From Enterobacteriaceae bacterium LSJC7 (GTDB lineage Bacteria > Pseudomonadota > Gammaproteobacteria > Enterobacterales > Enterobacteriaceae), in contig AMFN01000005.1 of the NCBI GenBank assembly GCA_000302695.1, positions 62,001-126,000 of the forward strand: a stretch of 64,000 nt of DNA, written 5' to 3'. The notes under the pieces were generated by a model that saw nothing but the letters and a program-made list of their open reading frames with translations, was not told where the DNA came from and did not search any database. Below are positions 37,744-46,803 of this stretch, piece by piece (within the stretch, counting starts at the first letter, position 1; each line of letters begins with the position of its first letter). The translations under genes were made by a program, and so were the position numbers.

Positions 37744-39683
37744 TTCACACTCACGCTGTAAAAGAGCGCGATGGCGCTGCGCACTTCGTTAAACCCCTGA
37801 CCGGCGCCCAGCTCCGGTAAATCCAGGCGCGCGCGGCTGTCAGCGCGCCACAGCGCAGGCTGGCCGCCGTCGGTATCATCGCGCTGGAACTGCTGATATT
37901 TACCGGACGACGCCGCGTCATAATGCTGTTGGTCGCGAATAATGGTCGGGCGAATAAACAGCATCAGGTTGCGCTTCTCACGCGATTTACTTTTGTAGCG
38001 AAACAGGTTGCCAACCACCGGAATATCCCCCAGTAGCGGCACTTTACTGGCGCTTTCGCGGCTGCTGTGGTCCAACAGACCGCCCACCACCACCGTTGCC
38101 CCGCTGGTCACCAGCACGGCGTTGTTCACCGTGCGGGTGTTAAAGGTCACACCGAGGTCGCTGGTGCTGGCGCTGTCTGCCACACTCGACACTTCCTGCT
38201 CAATTTCCAGCAATACCGAATCGCCGTCGTTAATCTGCGGCTTTACCTTGAGCTTGATACCCACGGTTTTGCGCTCGACGGTGTTAAAAATATTGTCGCC
38301 GGAGGTGGTCTGCGAGCCGGTCAGCACCGGCACTTCCTGGCCAACGTTGAACGACGCCTCTTTGTTATCCAGCGTCACAATGCTGGGCGTGGCGAGAATG
38401 TCGTTTTTGCTGTCGCTGGAAAGCGCGGTCAGCAGCATCGCCCAGTTGCCGGAGTAAAACCCGGCCGCAATGCCGTTAAAAGAAGCCAGTGCGCTGGCAA
38501 GGCTGGTGGGGATTTCACCGTTCTGGCGATACTGGTCTGCGCCCGCCATTACGCTGGTAATGGGTAGCCCGGTGCCGGTGTATTGGGTCGCGCCCACGCT
38601 TTTTTGCGCCCACTGAATACCGAGGCTTAAGCCGTCGGCGTTTTGCACCTCGGCAATGATGGCCTCCACCAGCACCTGCGGGCGGCGGATATCGAGCCGG
38701 GTAATGACGTTTTCCAGTTCGTTGAGCACATCCGGCGTGGCGTTGATAATGAGTGAATTGGTCTGTGGGTCGGCTTTAATCACCGTATCGCGGGTCAGCG
38801 CCACGCTGCTTTTGGCGTTCTGCGCGTCACCCTCCAGGCTACCGCTCACGCCGGTCAGCACTTCCACCAGCTTTTCCGCGTTGGCGTATTTCAGGTACAC
38901 CACCCGGGTGTTGCCGCGGCTGACCTGCGGTTTATCCAGCTGGCGCACCATTGCCACCAGCCGGGCGCGGGCGCTGGCATCGCCACTTATCATCACCGCG
39001 TTGGTGCGCTCGTCAGCCACAATGCGCCCGGCGGCCACGGCGTTTTTATTGCTGTCCTGCGCCTGTGTCACCAGGCGCGCCACCTCAGCCGCCGAGGCGT
39101 GCTGCAAGGGCTGGGTTTGCACTTCCTGGCTCCCGGCGCTGTCAACGCGCTCAATAATCTGCATCAGGCGGTTTATCACCGCCGCCCGCCCGGTGAGCAG
39201 CAGCACGTTAGACGGATCGTAATGCACCACGTTGCCCACGCCCGCGTTATCGTTAAGCTGGCGCAGCAGCGGCGCGAGGTCGCGGGCGGTAACATTGTGC
39301 AGCGGCGCCACGCGGGTAATCACCTCATCGCCGCGCGCGGTTGCGGCATCGTCCACCACCGGCACCGACGACATTTTGGCGTCTTTGGCTTTCACCACCT
39401 TCAGCACGCCGTTGTCCATTGGCACTACCGCAAAGCCGTAAACGTCGAGCACGCTTAAAAAGAACTGGTAGTACTGCTCCTCGTTGAGCATGTCATAGCT
39501 GCGCACGGTAATGGTGCCGCGCACGGAAGGGTCGACAATCACCGTTTTATTCAGGTTGCCGCTGACGGTATTGATAAATTCGTTAACGTCCACGCCTTTA
39601 AAGCTCGCGGAGAACTCTGCTGCGCGCAGCACCGGCGCCAGGCTCACCCCTGCAATCAGCAGAAAACAGCAAAACCACCTCAT
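37740..39683 (-). CDS. gspD: Type II secretion secretin GspD
   Basis: Outer-membrane channel. 647 residues: signal peptide cut near LRAAEF; N0 domain ([19 protein letters not shown]); N1-N3 repeats ([47 protein letters not shown]); the secretin core ([23 protein letters not shown], cut here to its start [31 protein letters not shown]); and an S-like tail from about 590 that would bind the pilotin. Overlaps gspC by 4 bp. Confidence 0.97.
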   Translation of the reverse strand: MRWFCCFLLIAGVSLAPVLRAAEFSASFKGVDVNEFINTVSGNLNKTVIVDPSVRGTITVRSYDMLNEEQYYQFFLSVLDVYGFAVVPMDNGVLKVVKAKDAKMSSVPVVDDAATARGDEVITRVAPLHNVTARDLAPLLRQLNDNAGVGNVVHYDPSNVLLLTGRAAVINRLMQIIERVDSAGSQEVQTQPLQHASAAEVARLVTQAQDSNKNAVAAGRIVADERTNAVMISGDASARARLVAMVRQLDKPQVSRGNTRVVYLKYANAEKLVEVLTGVSGSLEGDAQNAKSSVALTRDTVIKADPQTNSLIINATPDVLNELENVITRLDIRRPQVLVEAIIAEVQNADGLSLGIQWAQKSVGATQYTGTGLPITSVMAGADQYRQNGEIPTSLASALASFNGIAAGFYSGNWAMLLTALSSDSKNDILATPSIVTLDNKEASFNVGQEVPVLTGSQTTSGDNIFNTVERKTVGIKLKVKPQINDGDSVLLEIEQEVSSVADSASTSDLGVTFNTRTVNNAVLVTSGATVVVGGLLDHSSRESASKVPLLGDIPVVGNLFRYKSKSREKRNLMLFIRPTIIRDQQHYDAASSGKYQQFQRDDTDGGQPALWRADSRARLDLPELGAGQGFNEVRSAIALFYSVSVK

Positions 39684-40474
39684 AACGCTCCCTCGTCCAG
39701 TGAGACTGCAATGTCATGGCGCTGGCCGTCCCGCTCCACGGTCACGGTCAGCGCGCGCAGCTGCGGCAGCTGTAGCAGGATTTGCTGTGCCTGCTGGCTG
39801 TCGCTCAAATCGTTGCCGTTAATCGCGACGGCCAGGTCGTTTGGCTCAAAGCCAAGCTTGTTAAACAGTTCCGGCTTGCGCCCAGGGTTAATACGATAGC
39901 CACGGAGCACATCGCCTTCGCGCACCGGCGCCACGCTCAGAAAATCAGCAATATCCTGTGGGCGCTGCACCAGCTGTGTGCGCACCTCCCCCGACACCCG
40001 CCCGCTGGCTGCCCCCTTCGCCTGGCGCGGCCAGCCCAGGTGCGTAAGCCCGCCTGGCTCGTCGAGCACGATGCCGTCGCGCTCAATACGCGCCACCCGC
40101 ACACCGCTAACCGGCAGCGTATCGCCCTCGCGGTAGCTGGCCTGCTTGCCCTGGTACTGCACCACTGCCAGCCTGCGCTTAACGTCGTCGCTGGCGAGTA
40201 GCCCGGTGAGCGTCACCGGCAGCCGGGTCGCTGCCAGCGTGTCGCTTTGCGCATCGACACGGGCAGCCGCCGCCCCGGTGCCAAACAGCCCGTGCGCAAA
40301 AGGCGGCGTGGTTAAGCGTGAATCTGTTGCGAAGGCCTCACTGTTTACGGCGGGCGGCAACCCAGGCGGCAGGTACAGTTGCCAGGTGATAAGCGCCAGC
40401 AAACCGGCGGCCCCGGCAATAAAGCCCCAGGTTATCAACCGTAACCCCCAGGAAATAATAACGGCCTGCTTCAT
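39680..40474 (-). CDS. gspC: Type II secretion protein GspC
   Basis: Links the inner-membrane platform to the secretin and helps choose cargo. 264 residues: one helix (about 13-33), the HR domain (LPVTLTGLLASDD, AVVQYQGKQASYREGDTL) and a C-terminal PDZ domain (GFEPNDLAVAINGNDLSD). First gene of the gsp operon. ATG at 40474 is used, though a TTG at 40492 is in frame and neither has a clear Shine-Dalgarno. Divergent from the GH3 gene. Confidence 0.92.
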   Translation of the reverse strand: MKQAVIISWGLRLITWGFIAGAAGLLALITWQLYLPPGLPPAVNSEAFATDSRLTTPPFAHGLFGTGAAAARVDAQSDTLAATRLPVTLTGLLASDDVKRRLAVVQYQGKQASYREGDTLPVSGVRVARIERDGIVLDEPGGLTHLGWPRQAKGAASGRVSGEVRTQLVQRPQDIADFLSVAPVREGDVLRGYRINPGRKPELFNKLGFEPNDLAVAINGNDLSDSQQAQQILLQLPQLRALTVTVERDGQRHDIAVSLDEGAL

Positions 40475-40682
40475 TATTTTTATAGCGCGCAATAAACAAT
40501 GCGACTTTTAATAAAAAACCCTAAAAAGGAATTTATTTTTCTTGTGAAAATTATTACCGCCATATTTCCCTCTGCGCGCCAGTAATTGACTAAAAAATCC
40601 AGTAAGGCTCAGCAATTCCTTTTATGCTGCGCCTATCATTACTCTATTTCATTTATGCAAACATACTGTCTATTAATCACTT

Positions 40683-40698
40683 TGTGAATAAAATCACA
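40683..40698. promoter_or_regulatory. Perfect CRP site
   Basis: TGTGA-ATAAAA-TCACA matches both CRP half-sites exactly, with 6-bp spacing. Its centre is about 60.5 bp from the start predicted for the GH3 promoter, the class I position, so catabolite control of GH3 is expected and control of gsp in the other direction is possible. Confidence 0.85.
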
Positions 40699-40735
40699 AA
40701 TCAAAAGCTCTTTATTTCAAGCCCCGAAAAAATCA

Positions 40736-40744
40736 TGACATAAT
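40736..40744 (+). promoter_or_regulatory. Extended -10 promoter of the GH3 lipoprotein gene
   Basis: TGA-CATAAT is an extended -10 with a 5-of-6 hexamer; predicted start about 40751. A strong -35 is not seen, as expected for a CRP-dependent promoter. Confidence 0.55.
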
Positions 40745-40887
40745 CCCAAAAGTACAAAATCACTATAAATATCTACCATTTTAAGTAATGGCGGTCATGT
40801 ATGCTGTTTTTTCACTGAGAAATATACTATCCCGTCGCAACCATTGCATTTCCGTTAATTTCCCTCTGAAAACATGGAGTCGTCAGT

Positions 40888-42933
40888 ATGATATTTAAAA
40901 GGAAATCAGTTCTGATATTCAGCGGCCTTTTGGCCACCGGGTTAGCTGGATGTGATAATGACCACCACCACAATTCAAACACCGGCAACGTTAAGCAGAC
41001 AGAGCTGGAAACCCGTAATATTAAGTTACTGACCATCAATGGTCAGCAATTTAAAGACCTGAATAAAAACGGCAAGCTTGATAAATACGAAGACTGGCGC
41101 CTCGACAGCGAAACCCGTGCCAAAGACTTAACCAGCCAGATGACGGTAGAAGAAAAAGCCGGAGCGATGATGCACGGCACCATCACGCTTGACGACGCCG
41201 GGCGCGTGGATTTCACCACCACCGATAACGAAATCAGCAATATCTACGTCAATACCTTTATCACCCGCATGGCGGGCAACCCGGCCCATATTTCTGCTGA
41301 CAACAACAAATTGCAGGAAACCGCAGAAAATACGCGCCTGGGTATCCCTGTCACTATCAGTACCGACCCGCGCAACCACTTTGAGAACGACCCTGAGGCC
41401 ACCAGCGTCGCGGCGGGCAGCTTCTCCCAGTGGCCAGAAACGCTGGGCTTTGCGGCTATTAATGATGCCGCGCTGGTGAAAACCTTTGGCGACATCGCCC
41501 GCCAGGAATACCGCGCGGTCGGCATCCATATGGCGCTGTCACCCCAGGCCGACCTTGCCACAGAGCCACGCTGGGGCCGCATCAACGGCACCTTCGGTGA
41601 AGATAACCAGATTGCCAAAAGCCTGACCCAGGCGTATATCGAAGGGTTCCAGAACGGCGCCAATGGCCTGAATACCGACAGCGTGATTACCGTGGTGAAG
41701 CACTTTGCTGGCGGTGGCCCACAGCGTGCCGGTCTGGACCCGCACAACTTCTATGGCAAAGAGCAGGACTACCCGGGCGATAACCTCGAATACCATCTGG
41801 TGCCGTTTGAAGGCGCGTTTGCCGCCAACGGAGCGTCGGTGATGCCGTACTACGGCCAGCCCATTGGCCTTTGGTATAACGGCGAACTGATTGAGGAAGT
41901 CGGTTTTGGCTTTAACAAACAGATTCTGACCGACATGCTGCGCGGGCGCTTTGGCTTCAAAGGCGTGATCCTCAGCGACTGGGGCATTCTGGAAACCTGC
42001 GTCAATAAATGCGCGACGGGCATCACCGATGAAGACATCGCGGCAGGCGTTTCCGTGTGGGCTGCTGGTATCGGCATGTCCTGGGGCGTGGAAGACCTGA
42101 CTCGCCAGCAGCGCGTGGTGAAAGCCGTTGAAGCCGGTATCGACCAGTTTGGCGGCACGACCGACTCCAGCGACCTGATTGCCGCCATCAATGAAAAGCA
42201 GCTTCCTGATGAGGTTATCGACGCCGCGGTCACGCGCATCATGGTGCAGAAGTTCGACCTGGGACTGTTTGAGAAGCCGTTTGTGGATGAAACCAAAGCC
42301 GCGCAGATTGTTGGCAACAGCGAGTTCCAGGCGAAGGCTGATGAGGCCCAGCGCCGCTCTCAGGTGCTGCTGAAAAACGACGGCGACATGCTGCCGCTGG
42401 CCGTGAGCGGTAAGAAAGTGTACCTGCACAACGTCAACGCCACCGTCGCCGCGCGCTACGGAATGGAAGTGGTCGCAACGCCAGAAGAAGCCGAACTGGC
42501 CATTTTGCGCGTAGACACGCCGCACGAAAACGATCCGCACTTCCCGTTCGGCTCGGTCAACTTCGGCCAGCTCGGTTTTGAAGACACCGATACCCTGGTT
42601 AAGGAAACGGCCCACGACGGCATTTATACCGGCACTGAAGACTACACGCTGATTAAGAAAGTCGAAGCGCTCAACATTCCTGTGGTGCTGTCGGTGTACA
42701 TCGACCGTCCGGCCATCCTCACCAACGTGAAAGACCGCGTGGATGTGCTGATGGCCAACTTCGGCGCCTCTGACGAAGCGGTGCTGGATGTGATAACCGG
42801 TAAGAGCAAGGCACAAGGCACGCTGCCGTTCGAGCTGCCGTCAAGCTGGCAGGAAGTGCTGGACCAGAAACCGGACGTTGCCCACGATACCGCCAACCCG
42901 CTCTATGAGATTGGTGCAGGCATCAAGCTGTAA
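40888..42933 (+). CDS. Family 3 glycoside hydrolase lipoprotein, likely T2SS cargo
   Basis: A 681-residue beta-glycosidase of family GH3. The signal peptide ends in lipobox LAGC (Cys22) followed by Asp23-Asn24 and a His/Asn-rich spacer. The CDN start resembles the pullulanase PulA, whose +2 Asp avoids Lol sorting and which reaches the cell surface through its T2SS. Residues 57-68 (DLNKNGKLDKYE) form a complete EF-hand-type calcium loop. The GH3 N-domain carries the nucleophile Asp364 in GVILSDWG; the C-domain begins near residue 490 (RSQVLLKNDGDMLPL). Specificity (glucosidase, xylosidase or other) cannot be read. It has its own CRP-linked promoter and terminator and faces away from gspC. Confidence 0.87.
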   Translation: MIFKRKSVLIFSGLLATGLAGCDNDHHHNSNTGNVKQTELETRNIKLLTINGQQFKDLNKNGKLDKYEDWRLDSETRAKDLTSQMTVEEKAGAMMHGTITLDDAGRVDFTTTDNEISNIYVNTFITRMAGNPAHISADNNKLQETAENTRLGIPVTISTDPRNHFENDPEATSVAAGSFSQWPETLGFAAINDAALVKTFGDIARQEYRAVGIHMALSPQADLATEPRWGRINGTFGEDNQIAKSLTQAYIEGFQNGANGLNTDSVITVVKHFAGGGPQRAGLDPHNFYGKEQDYPGDNLEYHLVPFEGAFAANGASVMPYYGQPIGLWYNGELIEEVGFGFNKQILTDMLRGRFGFKGVILSDWGILETCVNKCATGITDEDIAAGVSVWAAGIGMSWGVEDLTRQQRVVKAVEAGIDQFGGTTDSSDLIAAINEKQLPDEVIDAAVTRIMVQKFDLGLFEKPFVDETKAAQIVGNSEFQAKADEAQRRSQVLLKNDGDMLPLAVSGKKVYLHNVNATVAARYGMEVVATPEEAELAILRVDTPHENDPHFPFGSVNFGQLGFEDTDTLVKETAHDGIYTGTEDYTLIKKVEALNIPVVLSVYIDRPAILTNVKDRVDVLMANFGASDEAVLDVITGKSKAQGTLPFELPSSWQEVLDQKPDVAHDTANPLYEIGAGIKL

Positions 42934-42956
42934 TTCGCCCTTCTGCTTAACCTTAT

Positions 42957-42986
42957 GCCGGTCAGTGCCATCACTGACCGGCTTTA
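42957..42986 (+). terminator. Terminator of the GH3 gene
   Basis: GCCGGTCAGTG-CCAT-CACTGACCGGC, a perfect 11-bp stem with tetraloop, followed by TTTATTGT. Confidence 0.85.
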
Positions 42987-43144
42987 TTGTCTGCGGTATC
43001 TGGCCGCCCGCCATAACTGTGGACAGGCGTGCAGCTGTCAATACGCCAGCGCAGGTGAAGCCGCCTGGCGCGGTCGGTTTGATAAGCACCAGAGGGACTT
43101 GTATGATAAGCCGCGAATACCGCGTTGGCCGCACAGGGTGATAC

Positions 43145-43990
43145 ATGCTTGACGTAAAGTTAAGGGAATTGAGCAGCAGCTTGTCCGCCAGAGAACGCCT
43201 GGTCGCCGACTATATCCAGGCCAATCAAATCTCATTGAAAAATATGAGCATTCAGACCCTGGCAAAAATCAACAGCGTCAGCACCACCACCATTTTGCGC
43301 CTGTGCCATAAACTTGGCTATAACGGGTTCAGCGATTTAAAAATCGACCTCATTTCCGCTTCCGGTAGCCCTAAAAAAGATGATGTCTTGCAGGAAGATA
43401 TTCACCTCAATGACTCCATCGAAACCGTTAACGCGAAAATACTCGCCATGGAAAAGTCGTCGATTGATGAAACCCACGCCATTGCCAGTGCCGAACAACT
43501 TGAGGCCGCCACGCAGCTTATCAGGCAGAGCAATAAAATTGTTATCTATGGCGCGGGCAGCAGCGGTCTGGTAGGTAAAGAGCTGGAATACCAGCTTATC
43601 AAAATTAAAAAAGACGTCAGTTGTCATCTGGACAGCACCATTCAACTGAGCATTGTGAACACGCTGGATAAAAACGACCTGGTGATTATTATTTCTCACT
43701 CCGGTGAGAACCACGACGGTATTCGCCTGTTAACCGCCGCGCAAACGCTGGGTGTGCCGTCAATTGCCATCACCCGCATGGGCCAGAGCCGTATCTCTGC
43801 GCTGGCGTCAATGAGCCTGCACACCATCGCCAGTGAAAGCGCCTCACGCCTTATCCCCATCCGCTCGAAAATCTCCCAGCTTGCCGTTATCAATATGCTG
43901 GTTACCAATTTATTCATCCAGCAATATGACGAGCGCCTGCTCAGACAAGTCCAGAACCGCGCCGAGCGCATCTACAACCAGAAAAAGTAA
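43145..43990 (+). CDS. MurR/RpiR-family transcriptional regulator
   Basis: A 281-residue DNA-binding regulator: an N-terminal HTH_6 domain (about 1-75; ARERLVADYIQAN, TLAKINSVSTTTILRLCHKL, cut at 20) and a C-terminal SIS sugar-phosphate domain (about 115-250; IYGAGSSGLVGKELEYQL, VIIISHSGEN). Such proteins sense the phosphosugar made by the adjacent pathway. It lies between the GH3 terminator and the PTS operon on the same strand, so it probably controls the PTS genes through the palindromes at 44126-44173. Confidence 0.92.
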   Translation: MLDVKLRELSSSLSARERLVADYIQANQISLKNMSIQTLAKINSVSTTTILRLCHKLGYNGFSDLKIDLISASGSPKKDDVLQEDIHLNDSIETVNAKILAMEKSSIDETHAIASAEQLEAATQLIRQSNKIVIYGAGSSGLVGKELEYQLIKIKKDVSCHLDSTIQLSIVNTLDKNDLVIIISHSGENHDGIRLLTAAQTLGVPSIAITRMGQSRISALASMSLHTIASESASRLIPIRSKISQLAVINMLVTNLFIQQYDERLLRQVQNRAERIYNQKK

Positions 43991-44017
43991 TGCCGCGTTC
44001 AGCGCGGCGTTATTTCC
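43991..44017 (+). terminator. Terminator of the regulator gene
   Basis: GCCGCG-TTCAG-CGCGGC directly after the regulator stop, followed by GTTATTTCCTT. Short stem and a broken T tract. Confidence 0.55.
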
Positions 44018-44027
44018 TTACGTTTCA

Positions 44028-44074
44028 GCCAGTCACACGCACTCTCCCGGCCCGCCCGATGGAGGGTGACTGGC
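44028..44074. repeat. 9-bp inverted repeat between regulator and PTS operon
   Basis: GCCAGTCAC (44028-44036) and GTGACTGGC (44066-44074) are perfect inverted arms separated by 29 bp. No T tract follows, so it is not a terminator. Role unknown; a structured leader or a second regulator site are options. Confidence 0.5.
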
Positions 44075-44125
44075 TTCACACAATCCATCATTGCTTTTTT
44101 TTGCATCTGTTTTCTCCCGCACAAA

Positions 44126-44173
44126 AGTAATACAGTTACTAAGTTATCATTTTGCTTTAGTAACATTGTTACT
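44126..44173. promoter_or_regulatory. Paired operator-like palindromes before the PTS operon
   Basis: AGTAATACAGTTACT (44126-44140) and AGTAACATTGTTACT (44159-44173) share the arms AGTAA/TTACT and 12 of 15 bases. Their centres are 33 bp apart, about three helical turns, as for a dimer pair on one DNA face. TATCAT (44145-44150) between them may be the -10. The downstream copy ends 23 bp before the EIIA start. They are probably the operator of the neighbouring RpiR-type regulator. Confidence 0.7.
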
Positions 44174-44196
44174 CACACACAAAAATGAGAATAACT

Positions 44197-44628
44197 ATGC
44201 ACACTGAAATTCCCGTCATTCTTATCAGCCACGGTCCGTTTGCTCAGGGTGCACTTGCCTGCGCTGAAATGCTGATTGGCAAACAGGATAACGTTGCCAC
44301 CCTTTCGCTAATGCCAGAAACCAATATCAACGATGTGCGCCTTCAGCTGCATGAAACCTACCGCACCCTTAACCAGGGCCGCGGCGTGGTGATCCTTGTG
44401 GATATGTTCGGCGGCTCGCCCTGCAATATTGCCAGCGAACTGCTGCTGACCCATGACGATATTCTGCTGTACTACGGTTTTAATATTCCTGTTTTGCTCG
44501 AAGTTCTCAGTAACCGCGACATCTCCCGCGATGACATCGCGCAGGTGATTGAAGACGTTTTTCCCACCAGTTGTTTGAACGTTGGCAATACGCTGCAAAC
44601 CGAGCACTCCTCCTCAACGGACCTGTAA
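44197..44628 (+). CDS. PTS mannose-family EIIA component
   Basis: Cytoplasmic phosphocarrier of the mannose/fructose/sorbose (Man) PTS family, taking phosphate from HPr. 143 residues; active-site His12 in ILISHGPFAQGAL, and DMFGGSPCNIASEL is the family motif. ATG at 44197 has GAGA 6 nt upstream; an ATG at 44185 is in frame. First gene of the EIIA-EIIB-EIIC-EIID-phosphatase operon; AAGGA for EIIB overlaps its stop. Confidence 0.93.
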   Translation: MHTEIPVILISHGPFAQGALACAEMLIGKQDNVATLSLMPETNINDVRLQLHETYRTLNQGRGVVILVDMFGGSPCNIASELLLTHDDILLYYGFNIPVLLEVLSNRDISRDDIAQVIEDVFPTSCLNVGNTLQTEHSSSTDL

Positions 44629-44639
44629 AGGACATTATC

Positions 44640-45110
44640 ATGCCGATTATTCTTACCCGAATTGATGACCGTCTGATTCACGGCCAGGTAATTACCACCT
44701 GGGTTAAAAATCACAATATCGAACAGGTGTTAATTATTAACGACAAGGTGGCAGGTGATAGCGTTCAGCAGTCGGTGTTAACCATGTCAGCGCCACCAGA
44801 ATTAAAGGTGCAGGTTTTTGGCGTAGAGAAATTTATTGAGGTCGCTAAAAAGGTCGAAATTAAACGCCGCTCCATGCTGCTTTTTACCAACAGTATTGAT
44901 GTCAGTTTACTGATTGAAGGCGGCGTGCCCATTCACCGCGTCAATGTGGGCGGCATGAGAATGCAGGAAGGCAGAAAAAGCCTGTCGCGCGCGGTTGCCG
45001 TGACGCCAGAAGAAGAACAGGCGTTTAAATCCATACTCGCCAGAAATATCCCCGTTGAAATTCAGATGGTGCCAAAAGATCAGGTTATCGATTTACAAAC
45101 GTTAATTTAA
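44640..45110 (+). CDS. PTS mannose-family EIIB component
   Basis: Receives phosphate from EIIA on His14 (LTRIDDRLIHGQVITTWVK) and passes it to the incoming sugar. 156 residues. The start at 44640 is set by AAGGA 7 nt upstream; the frame is open back to 44571 within EIIA. Separate EIIA and EIIB genes, unlike the fused ManX of E. coli. Confidence 0.94.
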   Translation: MPIILTRIDDRLIHGQVITTWVKNHNIEQVLIINDKVAGDSVQQSVLTMSAPPELKVQVFGVEKFIEVAKKVEIKRRSMLLFTNSIDVSLLIEGGVPIHRVNVGGMRMQEGRKSLSRAVAVTPEEEQAFKSILARNIPVEIQMVPKDQVIDLQTLI

Positions 45111-45149
45111 CGCCATTGCTCACGTCACATTTATTGACAGGGAAATCTT

Positions 45150-45944
45150 ATGTTAACTGAAGCTATTTTAATTGCCGTCTGGGCGGGCATCTGCTCGCTT
45201 GATGACGTGGGACCGCAGATGCTGCGCCGCCCGCTGCTCACCGGCACCGTCGTTGGCATTATTATGGGCGACATGGTTCAGGGACTGGCCATCAGTGCGA
45301 CCCTGGAGCTGATGTGGATGGGTATTGGTAACGTCGGCGCTTACTCCGCACCCGATATTATCGCCGGCTCCATCATCGGTGTTGCGCTGGGGATTGCCTC
45401 TAAAGGAGGCATTGCCGCCGGTATTGCGCTTGCCGTGCCGGTGTCCATCCTCTGCCAGCAGTTGTTGATAATCTGGCGCTCCTTTGCCAGTTTCCTGAAC
45501 GTCTGGGCAGAAAAATCCATTCAGGATGGCGACTACCACAAGCTGGTGAAAATCCATTATTTCTCAACCCCGCTGTGGTTTCTGATTCGCGCCGTGCCAT
45601 GCTTTCTCGCGGTCTATTTTGGCGGTGAACTGGTTAGCCGCATTCTTGCCTCCATTCCACAAAGCATTCTCGACGGCATGGGCGTTGCCTCAAAAATGAT
45701 CCCGGCTATTGGTGTGTGTATCCTGCTGCTGATGCTGCTCAAGGGCCGTATGTGGTTTTTCTTCCTGCTCGGCTTCATGCTCACCACGTATTTAAAACTG
45801 CCGATTATCCCTATTACGTTTATCGCCCTGGCGTTCGCCGTGCTGTATGACATGGCCTACAGCAACGCCCAGAACAGCGCACGCGCACCAGAACAAGACA
45901 AACAATCCAGTGCCGGGAATGAAGAAGAAGGATATGACCTATGA
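45150..45944 (+). CDS. PTS mannose-family EIIC permease
   Basis: Membrane channel subunit with EIID. 264 residues, many hydrophobic segments, family motifs SLDDVGPQMLRRPLLTGTVVG (first 20 residues shown: SLDDVGPQMLRRPLLTGTVV) and GLAISATLELMWMGIGNVGA. It has a charged C-terminal tail. Stop overlaps the EIID ATG by 4 bp. Confidence 0.94.
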   Translation: MLTEAILIAVWAGICSLDDVGPQMLRRPLLTGTVVGIIMGDMVQGLAISATLELMWMGIGNVGAYSAPDIIAGSIIGVALGIASKGGIAAGIALAVPVSILCQQLLIIWRSFASFLNVWAEKSIQDGDYHKLVKIHYFSTPLWFLIRAVPCFLAVYFGGELVSRILASIPQSILDGMGVASKMIPAIGVCILLLMLLKGRMWFFFLLGFMLTTYLKLPIIPITFIALAFAVLYDMAYSNAQNSARAPEQDKQSSAGNEEEGYDL

Positions 45945-46792
45945 GCGACACCCTATCTTATCGCGTGAATGAACCCGTGATGCAGGACAAGAAGCTGACC
46001 AGGCGGGACCTGAACCGCATTTTCTGGAATCTTCAGTCAATGTCGTTTTCCTATAACTACGAAAAGCTGCAAACCATTGGCTTTGCCCACTGCATGATCC
46101 CGGTGCTTGACCGGCTGTATGAGGGTGCCGATAAGGCAACGCGCATTAGCGCCATGAAGCGCCATCTTGAGTTTTACAACTCGCAGGTCAACACCGGCGC
46201 GCTCATTCTTGGTGTGACGGCGGCAATGGAAGAAAAAACCCGCGAAGACGAAAAAGAGGCCGTGGTGTCGGTCAAAGCCGGGCTGATGGGACCCTTCGCG
46301 GGCCTTGGCGACAGCCTGCTTAAGTTCACCTGGCTGCCTATCTGCGGCAGTATTGGCGCCGCGTTTGCGCTCCAGGGCAATATTATTGGCCCTGTGCTGA
46401 TGTTTATTTTGTTTAACATCGTCAACGTCGGTTCAAAATATTTCTTTATTCATTACGGCTACAACAAAGGCGTGGATCTCATTGAGCAGTCAAAAAACGC
46501 CAATATTATTCAGCGTATTTCGAATATTGCCAACGTCGTCGGGGTGATGGTGCTCGGCTCGCTCATTGCCACCACGGTGAAAATATCGACCCCGCTGGTC
46601 ATTGCCGTAGGCGAGCAGTCCATAAAAGTGCAGGAGATGTTCGATAAAGTCATTCCAAATCTACTGACGCTGCTGTTTGCACTCGGCATCTTTTTCCTCG
46701 TGCGTAAATTTAAAGGTAAACACACTGTCGCGCTGATTATTGGCATGATGTGCGCGGGCGTTATTTTCTCAATGCTTGGAATTTTACATTAA
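45941..46792 (+). CDS. PTS mannose-family EIID permease
   Basis: Second membrane subunit. 283 residues with the EIID signatures NRIFWNLQSMSFSYNYEKLQ, MKRHLEFYNSQVNTGALILG and GLMGPFAGLGDSL, and hydrophobic segments in the C-terminal half. Coupled to EIIC by ATGA; 11 bp before the phosphatase gene. Which sugar is carried cannot be told. Confidence 0.94.
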   Translation: MSDTLSYRVNEPVMQDKKLTRRDLNRIFWNLQSMSFSYNYEKLQTIGFAHCMIPVLDRLYEGADKATRISAMKRHLEFYNSQVNTGALILGVTAAMEEKTREDEKEAVVSVKAGLMGPFAGLGDSLLKFTWLPICGSIGAAFALQGNIIGPVLMFILFNIVNVGSKYFFIHYGYNKGVDLIEQSKNANIIQRISNIANVVGVMVLGSLIATTVKISTPLVIAVGEQSIKVQEMFDKVIPNLLTLLFALGIFFLVRKFKGKHTVALIIGMMCAGVIFSMLGILH

Positions 46793-46803
46793 CGGAGTAC
46801 GGT

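Larger units (their letters stand above)
40475..40887. other. Divergent gspC-GH3 regulatory region
   Basis: 413 bp, much more AT-rich than the genes. It holds a perfect CRP site and a GH3 promoter (listed separately). A gspC promoter is not obvious. On the minus strand an AATGAT box at 40640-40635 would put the start about 62 bp from the CRP centre, allowing use of the same site, but the match is weak. No small gene seen. Confidence 0.5.

Noticed and set aside
41539-42816. 425-codon ORF antisense to the GH3 gene
   Set aside because: A shadow ORF; its His/Val/Phe-rich translation is typical of antisense frames of GC-rich genes.
44028-44074. 9-bp inverted repeat as a riboswitch or a terminator
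   Set aside because: No T tract and no known riboswitch core; kept only as an inverted repeat.
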